Positions 24,494 through 33,400 of a DNA stretch of 64,000 bases are shown piece by piece. The DNA comes from JBHOQX01 sp042408595. Lineage in GTDB: Bacteria > Chloroflexota > Chloroflexia > Chloroflexales > Roseiflexaceae. The translations under genes and the position numbers were made by a program. The DNA lies in contig JBHOQX010000053.1 in assembly GCA_042408595.1 (NCBI GenBank), positions 1 through 64,000 of the forward strand. The letters run 5' to 3'. The notes below the pieces were generated by a model. It saw only the letters and a program-made list of their open reading frames with translations, was not told where the DNA came from and did no database searches. Numbering within the stretch: the first letter of the stretch is position 1; every line of letters begins with the position of its first letter.

Positions 24494-24961
24494 ATGCCAG
24501 ACGCAATAGACACGACGGTCGAGCGGGTGTTGAGCGGCGCGGACGCCAGCCCCGAGGCCGCGCTGCGCGGGTTGGACTCCGCGCTGGAGCAGGAGATCGC
24601 CGCGCGGGCGGCGGTGCTCGGCGCGGCCGAGCCGGCGTGGGTGCTCGGCGCGGAGGGCGGCGGCCCGCTCGGCCTGGCACGGCGCTTCATCGCCTTCTAC
24701 ACCGCGGCGTTGCGGCGCGAGCTGTGCGATGCCGAGGGCGGCTGCCTGAAGCAGAAATACCGCGATCTGATCGGCAGCGAGGATACCAAGACCCAGATAA
24801 AGCAGGTGACGCCCGGCGTGCTCGAGGCGCTCGGCGCGGACAAGGATCGGTTCGCCTCGCCGGTCACGATCGGCGCATATGTCGCCCTGTGGCTGGTGCG
24901 CAGCGGCCTGGAGCAATGGTGCGCCGCCCCTTCTGACACGAATACACAATCCTTCGGATGA
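24494..24961 (+). CDS. Hypothetical protein, 155 residues
   Basis: The protein is mostly helical: an acidic N-terminal helix region (AIDTTVERVLSGADASPEAA) and a central amphipathic part with LGLARRFIAFYTAALRREL. A Lys/Asp-rich stretch (KQKYRDLIGSEDTKTQIKQV) follows, and the end lies in VALWLVRSGLEQWCAAP. I do not recognise a family and see no catalytic motif, signal peptide or clear membrane span. AAGGAGG before the ATG and an extended -10 promoter support a real gene. It precedes a thioesterase gene by 55 bases and could share its transcript. Confidence 0.55.
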   Translation: MPDAIDTTVERVLSGADASPEAALRGLDSALEQEIAARAAVLGAAEPAWVLGAEGGGPLGLARRFIAFYTAALRRELCDAEGGCLKQKYRDLIGSEDTKTQIKQVTPGVLEALGADKDRFASPVTIGAYVALWLVRSGLEQWCAAPSDTNTQSFG

Positions 24962-25016
24962 CGAGGCCTTCTCCGCAATCGCCTGTCATCGTTTTGTCGC
25001 GGCTACCTGCCATGCC

Positions 25017-25433
25017 ATGGCTGAACCACCTGCCATCGAGATCGCGCTGCGCGCCCGCTATGCCGAAACGGATGCGATGGGTGTCGTCCATCACGCCAGC
25101 TACATCATCTGGCTGGAGCAGGGGCGCACCGAGCTTCTGCGGGCCGCCGGCGCCAGCTACCGCGAGATCGAGGCACACGGCTATTTCGTCGTCCTGACCG
25201 ACCTGCGGGCGCGCTACCTGGCCCCGGCCCGCTACGATGACATGGTGATTGTCCGCACCTGGCTGGCGGAGCTGCGCAGCCGCCAGGTCGCCTTCGGCTA
25301 CGACCTGCGCCTGGCCGAGACCGGCGCGCCGCTCGTGACGGCCCGCAGCGAGCACATCGTTGTCGCACGCGAGACGGGCCGCCCGGTGCGGCTGCCGGAG
25401 CGCCTGCTCGCCGCGCTGCAGGGGCTTCGCTGA
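25017..25433 (+). CDS. Acyl-CoA thioesterase, YbgC/4HBT hotdog family
   Basis: A 138-residue hotdog-fold protein. The N-terminal segment RYAETDAMGVVHHASYIIWL contains the family's catalytic aspartate/histidine region (ETDAMGVVHHASY), followed by EQGRTELLRAAG, matching YbgC/FadM-type acyl-CoA thioesterases that hydrolyse acyl-CoA or 4-hydroxybenzoyl-CoA-like substrates. The length is typical. ATG 25017 was chosen because the fold begins directly after it; another ATG five bases upstream is in a different frame. The substrate cannot be told from sequence, and the tol-pal genes that often accompany ybgC are absent. Confidence 0.85.
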   Translation: MAEPPAIEIALRARYAETDAMGVVHHASYIIWLEQGRTELLRAAGASYREIEAHGYFVVLTDLRARYLAPARYDDMVIVRTWLAELRSRQVAFGYDLRLAETGAPLVTARSEHIVVARETGRPVRLPERLLAALQGLR

Positions 25434-25576
25434 GAAACGAAACCCACGCAGGCAAGCCGTAGAGTGCAGATTTTGATTAGCGATTGCGGCGCCTGCGGGT
25501 ACGTACTGCCGCAACGCGGCACGGCCAAGCTGCGATCGGCGCTCAGCCGATCGGTAATGCTCCAGATGGGTAAGCG

Positions 25577-26683
25577 ATGGCCGATCCGAAACCGGGCATC
25601 ACCGCCGAGGCGGAGCTGGCTGCCGTGCGCCCACGTACGAACGCGGTGCTGCTCAAGACGGCGCTGGCCGTTGTCGGGTTGTTTGTCTTCATCCTGGCGC
25701 TCCAGCTAATCAAGGACGGCGCGAAGAGCTACGGCCGCGCGATTCTCGGCGTCCTGCATGTCACCAACCCGGTCAACTCGCTGGGCTTCGGCTGGCTGCT
25801 GGCCTACATTTTCCTCAGCGGCTCGCCGGTCGCGGCGATCGCCGTCACCTTCTTCGCATCCGGTACGATCACCGCGCTCCAGGCATTCACAATGATCACC
25901 GGCTCGCGGCTCGGCGCGTCGTTCATCGTGCTGTTCGTCGGCTTCCTCTACTACCTGCGCGGCCACCAGCGCTCGGCCAGTATTTCGATTGGCGTGCTCG
26001 CCCTGCTGACAACCGCCGCGATCTACCTGCCGGCGCTGGTCATCGGCGCGTGGCTGCTGACCTCGGGAGCGCTCGGCGTGCCGAATGTCAGCGCCAGCAC
26101 TCCGCTCTCGTCGTTGCTGGACCGCCTTTACGACCCGATCATGCGCGGCATGAAGGGCGTGGGGGTGCCGGGATGGGTCGAGTTCATCCTCGGCATCGGC
26201 GCGCTGATGCTGGCCTTCAATCTGCTCGACCGGGCGCTGCCCGAGATGCACCCCGAACGAAGCGCGTTCCGGCGCATCGGTCGGGTGATCTATCGCCCGG
26301 TAGCGATGTTCCTGCTCGGCGCGGCGGTCACGTCGGTCACGATGTCGGTCTCGGTCTCGCTCTCGATCCTGGTGCCGCTCTCGGCGCGCGGGATGGTGCG
26401 GCGCGAGAACACGCTGCCGTATATCATGGGAGCCAACATCACTACGTTCATCGACACCCTGGTGGCGGCGCTGGTGACGGGCGGCGCGCCGGCGTTCATG
26501 ATCGTGCTGGTGGAGATGCTGAGCGTCGCCGCGCTCTCGCTGGTCGTACTGGTGTGCTGCTACCGCCCATTCGAGCGTGCCATTCTGCGGCTGCAGGAGC
26601 GCATCATCCGCTCAAACCGCTCGCTCGGCGCGTTTCTGTTCGTCATGCTGCTCATCCCGCTGCTTCTCCTCTGGGTGAAGTGA
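25577..26683 (+). CDS. Na/Pi-cotransporter-family-like membrane protein
   Basis: A 368-residue polytopic protein with about nine hydrophobic segments and an internal two-fold pattern. The second half contains GANITTFIDTLVAALVTGG, close to the GANIGTT motif of NptA/PNaS sodium-phosphate symporters. The paired QSSS-like signature is replaced here by ASGTITALQAF and SVTMSVSVSLS. The fold is therefore plausible but the substrate is uncertain and need not be phosphate. Its stop overlaps the start of a universal-stress-protein gene (TGATG), so the two are translationally coupled, and the cytosolic Usp protein may regulate the transporter. Confidence 0.72.
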   Translation: MADPKPGITAEAELAAVRPRTNAVLLKTALAVVGLFVFILALQLIKDGAKSYGRAILGVLHVTNPVNSLGFGWLLAYIFLSGSPVAAIAVTFFASGTITALQAFTMITGSRLGASFIVLFVGFLYYLRGHQRSASISIGVLALLTTAAIYLPALVIGAWLLTSGALGVPNVSASTPLSSLLDRLYDPIMRGMKGVGVPGWVEFILGIGALMLAFNLLDRALPEMHPERSAFRRIGRVIYRPVAMFLLGAAVTSVTMSVSVSLSILVPLSARGMVRRENTLPYIMGANITTFIDTLVAALVTGGAPAFMIVLVEMLSVAALSLVVLVCCYRPFERAILRLQERIIRSNRSLGAFLFVMLLIPLLLLWVK

Positions 26684-27507
26684 TGCGACTGCTGATCTAT
26701 GCCGGCCCCGCGCCGTCGCGGGACAAGGTGCTGACGTTCAGCGCACCGCTGGTCCAGCGGGTCGCGTCGGCGGTGGCGCTGGTGAGCGGCGGGGGCGAGG
26801 CGCAGCGCCCGCTGTTGGCGGACGCGGCGCAGCGGCTGGCTCCGCCGGCGGGTGTCTCGGTGACGCTCCTGCCGCTGCCAGGCAACGCGAACGCCGCCAT
26901 CCTGCGGGCCGCGGCGGAGGGCCGGTATGATCTGGCGATCTTCGGGCGGCTGCGGCCGCGCATCCGGCGGCTGCTGCCGGGTGGGCCGGGCAAGCTGATC
27001 GCGCGGCGGCTGGAGCCGTCGGTGCTGCGGGTGCAGGGTGCGGCGCGGCCCATTCACCGCATGCTGCTGGCGAGCGGCGGCGACCAGCATACCTTCGCCA
27101 GCGTCGAGATGGCCACTCAGCTTGCCAGCCCGCTCGGCGCGTCCGTCACGCTGCTGCACGTCATTTCACAGCAGTCGATCGTCTTCGAGGGGTTCAGCCC
27201 GCGCCCTGCAGCGGTCGAGCGCTTCTTACACGGTCCCTCGCCCGAGGCAGCGACCCTGCTGGCGGCCCAGGCGCGGCTGGAACAGCGCGGCGTAGCCGCT
27301 GATGTGCGGGTACGCATCGGCCCGGTGCTGGACGAGATCCTGGCCGAACTGCGCGACGGCTACGATCTGCTGGTGATTGGTGCGCACCGAGTGGGCAGCG
27401 CCCTTGACCGCCTGCTGCTGGAGGATATCACCGGCGACTTGCTCGATGTGAGCCCGGTGCCGGTGCTGGTGGTGAAGCGGCGAGCCGTGAGCGACGGTGG
27501 CCGGTAG
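26683..27507 (+). CDS. Universal stress protein (UspA-like, tandem)
   Basis: A 274-residue protein with a C-terminal UspA domain. It begins at HRMLLASGGDQHTFASVEMA and ends with YDLLVIGAHRVGSALDRLLL and a DVSPVPVLVVKR strand, the usual ATP-binding arrangement (here GAHRVGS, a variant of G-2x-G-9x-G-S/T). The N-terminal half looks like a second, degenerate Usp fold (LLIYAGPAP..., YDLAIFGRLRPRIRRLLPGG). It starts within the stop of the upstream Na/Pi-like transporter gene. Usp domains coupled to transporters often sense nucleotides; that role is inferred here. Confidence 0.78.
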   Translation: MRLLIYAGPAPSRDKVLTFSAPLVQRVASAVALVSGGGEAQRPLLADAAQRLAPPAGVSVTLLPLPGNANAAILRAAAEGRYDLAIFGRLRPRIRRLLPGGPGKLIARRLEPSVLRVQGAARPIHRMLLASGGDQHTFASVEMATQLASPLGASVTLLHVISQQSIVFEGFSPRPAAVERFLHGPSPEAATLLAAQARLEQRGVAADVRVRIGPVLDEILAELRDGYDLLVIGAHRVGSALDRLLLEDITGDLLDVSPVPVLVVKRRAVSDGGR

Positions 27508-27642
27508 GGTAGATGGATCAGGAAACGTCGAGGATGGTGAGCCAGGAAGAGGGGGAGGCACGCGGCAGAGGCCAGACAGAGCGCCCCCGGTTTCCCGATC
27601 TCGCTGCCTCCTCGTCTCTCCGCCTCGCAGCCAAACTGCGCC

Positions 27643-28638
27643 CTACGTCGGCTCCGCCAGCGCCGCCGCCGCCTCTGGGCCCCCGGTCAGCCAGACGACC
27701 GGGCAGGGCGCGTAGGCCGCGAGCGCAGCGATCTCCGGCACGCCCGCGGCGAGCGCGGCCCGGCCCTCCGGCGCGGTGACGAGCAGCGGCACGCCGAGCG
27801 CGCGCGCCAGCTCCGCCCGGTCGGGGAACTCTGACAGCGGCGGCGGCAGGCCGAGCAGGGCGCAGGCGGCGCAGCGCTCGAACGGCAGCCCGCGCCGCGC
27901 CAGGTCCCCCGGCTCCAGGCCGATCACGGCGGCTTCGACCGATGGGTCGGCCAGGAGCGCGCGGGCGGCATCGAACGTGGCCGACTCGAGCAGCCCGGCC
28001 GCTATGCCGCGCGCCCGGAGCCGTTGTGCAATCGCCCGCGCAGCGGCCGGCCGCCCCTCGCCTCCGCTGATGGCGAAGACCGGGATCGTGCCCAGGCGCT
28101 CCCATTCAACCTGCACAGCGGGCTGCGGCATGGGCGCCGCCGGCCCGATAGGGATGGCATCCGGACGGATGGTGTTGCCGGCGAGCGCCGCCAGCGAGAG
28201 CGACCGCCCCCGCGCGCCGTAGCCGAGCTGAAGCTGCCCCGCATGGATGAACGCCGGCACGCCGCGGGCGCCCGCTTCGGCGATAAGCTGGAGCGCGGCG
28301 ACTGGCGGGGCCTCGGCGCGGCGGCGGCGCGCGAGCTCCCACAAGGCTTCGTCCGCGTCCCAGGTCGCGCCGGCGTTCAGCCCGGCGACGACCAGGCGGG
28401 CCAGCTCCGCGCCGAGCGCCGGCGTGGGCGTCGTGAACGCGGCGGCGAGGGGCTCGCCGCCCACATCGAGCGCGCCGATCACCAAGCCGGCGCGGAGGGC
28501 GGCGTCCTTTAGCGCCTCGCGCAGCCGGCGCGCCTGGCCGCTTGCGGCCCGGCATTCCAGCAGCACAGCGGGGTGCGGGCCGAGCAGGTTCGGCCCCTCG
28601 AAGGCGAGCAGGCGAGAGATTGTGAGTTCAGCGTGCAA
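27643..28638 (-). CDS. Degenerate cyanophycin-synthetase-like protein lacking the ATP-grasp domain
   Basis: The N-terminal ~160 residues match the cyanophycin synthetase N-domain style (LTISRLLAFEGPNLLGPHPA; DADEALWELARRRR; HAGQLQLGYGARGRS). A segment resembling its Mur-ligase-like domain follows (GTIPVFAISGGEGRPAAARA; ARALLADPSVEAAVIGLEPG; RRGLPFERC). The ATP-grasp domain that should lie between is absent, and the Mur-type P-loop (GTNGKTT) is replaced by GGEGRPA, so catalysis is unlikely. At ~331 residues it is far shorter than cyanophycin synthetases (~870). The start is uncertain: TTG 28638 fits the homology, while ATG 28710 would add residues encoded by a spacer repeat. It may be a regulatory or structural relic, or a new enzyme family. 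Confidence 0.6.
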   Translation of the reverse strand: MHAELTISRLLAFEGPNLLGPHPAVLLECRAASGQARRLREALKDAALRAGLVIGALDVGGEPLAAAFTTPTPALGAELARLVVAGLNAGATWDADEALWELARRRRAEAPPVAALQLIAEAGARGVPAFIHAGQLQLGYGARGRSLSLAALAGNTIRPDAIPIGPAAPMPQPAVQVEWERLGTIPVFAISGGEGRPAAARAIAQRLRARGIAAGLLESATFDAARALLADPSVEAAVIGLEPGDLARRGLPFERCAACALLGLPPPLSEFPDRAELARALGVPLLVTAPEGRAALAAGVPEIAALAAYAPCPVVWLTGGPEAAAALAEPT

Positions 28639-28790
28639 ACGTGATGACGAGTGATGAAGAACCACCGGCGTCGGACGACGGACGAAGGGCGAATGCAGGC
28701 CGTGCAGCATGGTACAACTGTGATCGTGGCCGGGCTGGCGTTCGTCCTTTGTCTGTCGTCTTCGGTCTGCTGCCGTCCCCACGAATCATA
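28629..28790. repeat. GACGA/TTCGTCC word-repeat region upstream of the cyanophycin-synthetase-like gene
   Basis: Words such as GTGATGACGAGTGATGAAGA, GACGACGGACGAAGGGCGAA and TTCGTCCTTTGTCTGTCGTC fill the stretch. It resembles the spacers at 1105-1320 and 38062-38140. Confidence 0.5.
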
Positions 28791-28946
28791 GCCCACAGTG
28801 GGCGGGCGTCAAGCCGGTGTGTCGGTACAGGTGGCTCCGTGTGGCTTCTGCCGGCGCGGGTGCCCGGCGCGTTTCTCGGGCACGGCGCAGGGATGCGATC
28901 CGCATCCCCGCGCCCGCTGTGCCCACCGCGCCCGCGGCGGCGCACC

Positions 28947-31900
28947 TCACCGCGCCTCGAGCGGCAGATACGTCCTGCGCTCGCCGAACGAGACGGTGAT
29001 CGTCGCGCGGCCCGCCAGGCCGCTGCTGTCCGTCACGGTCAGCGTGATGTCGTACATCCCGCGCGGCAGCAGCAGGCTCGCCGACCGCCCCGTGCTGAAG
29101 TTCGTCTGCGCCGTGCCGCCCGCCGGCGCGTACGACCAGACGAAGGCGCTGTCCGGCAGCGTCCCGTCCTCCAGGTCGCTCGCGTCGCCGGTGAAGGTCG
29201 TCCCGTCGGCTGCGCTGAGTGTGGCGCCGGGCAGCGGCCCGCTGATCGACACCGACGGCGGCTTGCTGGCCACGGTGAATGTGCTATTCGAGTCGTCCTG
29301 AGCGGTGTTGAAGCCGTCGGTCACGAGGACGCGGATCTTGCCCTGGCTGCTGCCCGGCAGCGTGATGGTGTCCACCTGGTACGAGGTGCCGGTCACGCCG
29401 TAGGCCACTGGCCGCCACGTCGCCCCGTTGTCCGGCGAGTAGAGGACGGTGAAGGTCAACGGGTCGCCGTCCGGGTCGCTGGCGCTCCAGGTGATCGTCT
29501 GCACCCCGTTCCAGTTCTCGCCGCCGTTCGGCGCGGTGACCGTCACCGACGGCGCGCCGCTCGACTTACTGATCGTGTCGAGGACCTGATTGCCGCGTTT
29601 CAGCACGATCTTTGCGACATTCTCCTGCGCCGGGAGCTGGAAGTTGAACGGCACGACAGCGCGCGGCTCGCCCTCTACGTCGATAAAGCCGGCGGCAAAG
29701 GTGAACGGCTGGCCGATGACGTTCCCGCCGCTGTCCTGCAGCTCGATCGCGTAGTCGCCCGGCGAACTGATGCTGGCCTCCAGCGCCGGCTGCACCAGCA
29801 CCGGGTCGAGGCTGCCCGTGCCGTTGCGGTTGAGCTGGCCGGAAATGTAATAGAAATTGGCCGCCGCGTTCGGGCGGGCCAGCAGCGCCGCCTCCGCGCT
29901 CAGGGCCGACGGCGCGAAGCTGGTGAACTCGCGCTGCCAGCGGTAGGGCGATGTCCACTTCGTCGGCGAGCCGCTGGACTGGCAGTACGACATAAAGTCC
30001 GGCCAGTTGGCCGCGACGACCGTCGAACCACCCCACGGCAGCCGCGTGTCGAAACCAACCTCACGGATGTTGTCGTTGTTCGGCGGCGTCGGCCAGCTCC
30101 CGTCCGGGCCGGTCGCGCCACACCCCCAGGTGTTATCGCGCAGGTAGGTGTTGCCGTCGCCGAGCACGACCGTGGTGCAGCCGGCCGGGATCGGGCCGCC
30201 GGTGTACTGGATGGCGTTGTTGCAGGCCGGGTTGGCGACATGCCGGCCCCAGGTGCCGGTCGAGCTGCGGTCGAGGTTGTGGTTGATCTCGTGCGCCATC
30301 GTTCCTTCCAGCGAGGTACCGAGGAACCCGGCCGCGACACGCCCGGCGCCGCCGCCCCACACCGGGTCGGAGAGGCCACCCCCGGTGGTGCGGAAGCCAT
30401 AGACCTGGTCGGGCAGGTCGAACGGCGCCTTGCCGGTGAAGATCACACTCAGCACCCACGCCAGCACCGCCCCGTTGTAGTACTTGTTCAGCCGGGAGAT
30501 GGTGTCCTCGAGCGAATTGTTGCCGACCGCGCCGATATCCTGCCACGGCTTGTGGACGAAGCGCACGTCCGGCACGGGGTAGACGGCGCGCATATAGCTT
30601 TCCTGCTGGCTGATCGCCGCGTCGCTCGCCAGGTTCGGCGAGGCCGCCGTGCCCTGATTGATCGGCACCACCCACACCAGCGGCGTCTTGCGCGTCTGGA
30701 AGGTGAGCGTGCTCGCGCCGGAGAAGATCGGCCCGCCGGTGAGCCGCGCCGCGCCTACCTGGAAGGCCACCCCGCCGGCGGCGATCCAGCTCGCCGGAAG
30801 CTGGAAGTTGCCGCTGTCGTTCAGTTGCGCCCGATTCGGCGCCGGTTTGGCCGCGACGAGCTGGGCCAGCGGCGAGCCGGGCAAATCAAGCCCGCCGCGC
30901 GCGCCGTAGAGGTAGGTGATCGCCGGCTCGACGCTCGCGCCGGTGCTGCGGACGTATGTCCGTGCGACGGTCGTCTTGTTCGCCACCAGCGGAAGCGCGT
31001 TGGCAGCCGTCTGGATCGCCTGCGTCACTTCGAGCGGGTTGGCGCTGAAGGCGATCCCCGCGCCGCTGGAGGGCGGCAGCGCCGCCGGGGCGAGCGAGAT
31101 GGTGATCAGGTTGCTGAAGTCGCTGTCGAAAGAAATCGGGATGTTGTCGGTGAAGCCCGGGTTGCCCGAGGCGACGCGCAGGCCCATGCGGGCGCTGCCG
31201 CCGGGCGCCGCCCCGATCTCGCGGAGGTCGATGCCGAACTCCCAGACACGGTGGGACGCGCAGGAGAGGCGCGGGAAGGTGAAGCGCAGCGTGCCGTCGG
31301 CGAAGAAGCAGCCGAAGCCGGGGCCGAGGCTGGAGCGGATCGGGCCGCTCAGGACGGTCCATTGCCCGGGGCCGAGGTAGCGCTGGATGCGCATGTTGTT
31401 CGTGCCGGGCACCGTGGCGTACTGCAGGTCGGTGTCAGGGTCGATCTGGCCGTTGCGGTTGGTGTCGAACGTCAGCCAGAAGTAATCCGGGCTCTGGCTG
31501 GATGGCGGATCGTTGCCGGTATCGTCGAGCACGTCCACCAGCAGGTACAAACGGATGCCATCGTTCACGGCGGTGATGAAGCCGTGCTCGAACGGGATGC
31601 GGTTCGGGTTGGTCCACTCGCCGAAGCCGAGGAAGCCGTCGATCGACGGCGGTGCGCCCGTGCCGATCGAGGTGAGCGACAGCGCGCCGCACGGATTGCC
31701 GACCACCATGTTCATAAACAGGTTCTGCCCGTCGGCGGTCATCGCCGACGGAGCGCCGCTGAACCCCCACAGCGCGTAGCAGCGTGCGCCGGCGCTCTGG
31801 GTCGTCAGCGGAAGGTAGTTCGGATTCGAGACATCGCGCCCGAGCGGCGCGGCCAGCGACTGGTTCGGGCGGTAGATTTCGACAACGTTCTGGCTGGCGG

Positions 31901-32414
31901 TGTACAGCGCCAGGATGCGGTTGGCCGGGACCGCGACCGGATTCGGCGCGGCGAAGACCGGATGCGACGGGTAGATCGTGTAGATCGATGTACCACCGCC
32001 GTGCGCGCCGTTGCCCCAGCCGATCTGGAGGCTGAGCCTGCCGAAGTAAGCGTAGCCGCCCTCGCCGACGCCCACAATCGGCTTGTTGGCACGGTTGATG
32101 TTATTGACGGCCTCGGGCGTGCCCCATGTGCCCAGGTTGCCGGTGTCGTCACCGATGATGATCGCGTCATCGGCGCTGAAGTTGAACGCGGCGGCGCTGG
32201 CGAGCGGCACCAGATCGACTTGCAGACCGCGGCTGGTCAGCAGGGTGTTGAAGCTGTCGCGCGCCACGGCGTCGGTGTTGTAGACATACGCGACGCGGTT
32301 ATTGGGGCCGGCGCGCGCCGGTTGTGGCGGCGCAGCCCCGGCGAAGGCGGCGGCGAGCAGCAGCGCCACCAGCATGAGGACGTGGACGGCCCTGGGCTTC
32401 CCTCGGAGCGACAT
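28947..32414 (-). CDS. Secreted zinc metalloprotease with Ig/PKD-like C-terminal domains
   Basis: A 1155-residue exported protein. A signal peptide is clear (hydrophobic core VHVLMLVALLLAAAFAGA, cleavage probably after PARA). The N-terminal ~200 residues form a ThuA/GATase-like or Rossmann-like domain (RVAYVYNTDAVARDSF, DDAIIIGDDTGN). The catalytic part has HEINH at residues 708-712 (TMAHEINHNLDRSS) and a later DFMSYC segment near 808 that fits a Met-turn, so it looks like a metzincin-type zincin. Two Ig/PKD-like domains follow (TVTAPNGGENWNGVQTITWS; SISGPLPGATLSAADGTTF). The protein ends RRTYLPLEAR, a C-terminal motif I associate with secreted Chloroflexota proteins. GAGGAGG lies 7 bases before ATG 32414. 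It has no close gene partner. Confidence 0.8.
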   Translation of the reverse strand: MSLRGKPRAVHVLMLVALLLAAAFAGAAPPQPARAGPNNRVAYVYNTDAVARDSFNTLLTSRGLQVDLVPLASAAAFNFSADDAIIIGDDTGNLGTWGTPEAVNNINRANKPIVGVGEGGYAYFGRLSLQIGWGNGAHGGGTSIYTIYPSHPVFAAPNPVAVPANRILALYTASQNVVEIYRPNQSLAAPLGRDVSNPNYLPLTTQSAGARCYALWGFSGAPSAMTADGQNLFMNMVVGNPCGALSLTSIGTGAPPSIDGFLGFGEWTNPNRIPFEHGFITAVNDGIRLYLLVDVLDDTGNDPPSSQSPDYFWLTFDTNRNGQIDPDTDLQYATVPGTNNMRIQRYLGPGQWTVLSGPIRSSLGPGFGCFFADGTLRFTFPRLSCASHRVWEFGIDLREIGAAPGGSARMGLRVASGNPGFTDNIPISFDSDFSNLITISLAPAALPPSSGAGIAFSANPLEVTQAIQTAANALPLVANKTTVARTYVRSTGASVEPAITYLYGARGGLDLPGSPLAQLVAAKPAPNRAQLNDSGNFQLPASWIAAGGVAFQVGAARLTGGPIFSGASTLTFQTRKTPLVWVVPINQGTAASPNLASDAAISQQESYMRAVYPVPDVRFVHKPWQDIGAVGNNSLEDTISRLNKYYNGAVLAWVLSVIFTGKAPFDLPDQVYGFRTTGGGLSDPVWGGGAGRVAAGFLGTSLEGTMAHEINHNLDRSSTGTWGRHVANPACNNAIQYTGGPIPAGCTTVVLGDGNTYLRDNTWGCGATGPDGSWPTPPNNDNIREVGFDTRLPWGGSTVVAANWPDFMSYCQSSGSPTKWTSPYRWQREFTSFAPSALSAEAALLARPNAAANFYYISGQLNRNGTGSLDPVLVQPALEASISSPGDYAIELQDSGGNVIGQPFTFAAGFIDVEGEPRAVVPFNFQLPAQENVAKIVLKRGNQVLDTISKSSGAPSVTVTAPNGGENWNGVQTITWSASDPDGDPLTFTVLYSPDNGATWRPVAYGVTGTSYQVDTITLPGSSQGKIRVLVTDGFNTAQDDSNSTFTVASKPPSVSISGPLPGATLSAADGTTFTGDASDLEDGTLPDSAFVWSYAPAGGTAQTNFSTGRSASLLLPRGMYDITLTVTDSSGLAGRATITVSFGERRTYLPLEAR

Positions 32415-33400
32415 TGCGGTACCTCCTCGACGAACGAGCACGAAGACAGCCGCCCGGATCCATCGACGGGCAGGCGGAGTGGAAGCCTATCGGGGTTCTG
32501 CTCGACGCGGGTGTATGGGCCGGGGCGGGCGCCCGGCGATGGGAACGGCCAGGTATTCGCTTGCCCTGCGCCTGATCCGCACCACGTCTCTTAGAATTGG
32601 TACGAGTTGACAGGGCTGACGATCACCTGTAGCTGTCAGCCTTGTTTCGTCGACCCGACCTTGTGTCGCTTCAACGCGGCCCGTTGTCACCGCTATCGCA
32701 GCCCGATCTGATTCGCGATGATGGCGACACGGCCATGCTCGCAGGATCGCTATAGGACGCGCGGCCGCTGGCAACGCGAGAGGGATGGAAAGCTGCGACC
32801 TCACACCTCCCCAGGCGGCACTGCCATTCGCACAGGCGCTCTGGAGGCTCGTCGGATGCTGACGCGAGCCAGGGAATTTCTTCCTGGTAGCTAACAGAAC
32901 GCAATAGATGGGGAAATTCGCCGTGCCCGGGGCACGATGCCAGCCCGAGCGGCGGATAACGGAAGGCAGAAGGCGTCAGAAGCCGTCTGCAATGGGGGGT
33001 TGGGGGCTGCGCCCTCCAAGATTCCTGATGCCGCGGCGCGGGGTAGGATGTCGTCTGGGGGCCTGCGCCCCTCACCCCCCCGCTGGACGCGCTGCAGACA
33101 GCTTCTAAGCAGGCGACTCCGGCCGCACCCATACATGCCGCGGTGGGCGTCGCGCAGGGACTCGTGCGCTTCCGAATCAGGAAATGAGGGATCGGGGTTC
33201 AGGCATTCTGTGGGTCTGGCTTCGGTGCCCGCGGCTGCACGCGTTCCGGCAGCATGTGCCAGGGGCTCACGGTAGGGGGCGTCATTGCGCTGGCACATCC
33301 GCCCGATCCAGGCCCGAAAGGCCTGCTGGACGCCGCTGGGAGACTGCCATTCGCTCTTTGCGCGTCATCAACGCTGCACGTTGCCCTCCGAACGTTGCAC
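32415..33400. other. Large intergenic region with a MITE-like element
   Basis: 986 bases with no credible gene. It contains the promoter region of the metalloprotease, a MITE-like element at 32978-33106, and word-repeat text near the end (AACGCTGCACGTTGCCCTCC around 33370). The flanking genes are transcribed in the same direction. Confidence 0.5.
32978..33106. mobile_element. 129-bp MITE-like element with 14-bp terminal inverted repeats
   Basis: AGAAGCCGTCTGCA (32978-32991) and TGCAGACAGCTTCT (33093-33106) are inverted repeats with one mismatch. The interior is G/C-skewed with small palindromes (GGGCTGCGCCC; GGGGGCCTGCGCCCC). Single ends occur at 56863-56880 (AAGAAGCTGTCTGAAAC) and near 18359. 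No coding capacity and no clear target duplication were seen. Confidence 0.55.

Noticed and set aside
28641..32594. Very long open frame (~1317 codons) on the plus strand opposite the metalloprotease
   Set aside because: Its translation is Arg/Ala/Val-rich low complexity with no motif, and it is antisense to a protein with a signal peptide and catalytic motifs. It is a by-product of high GC codon bias.
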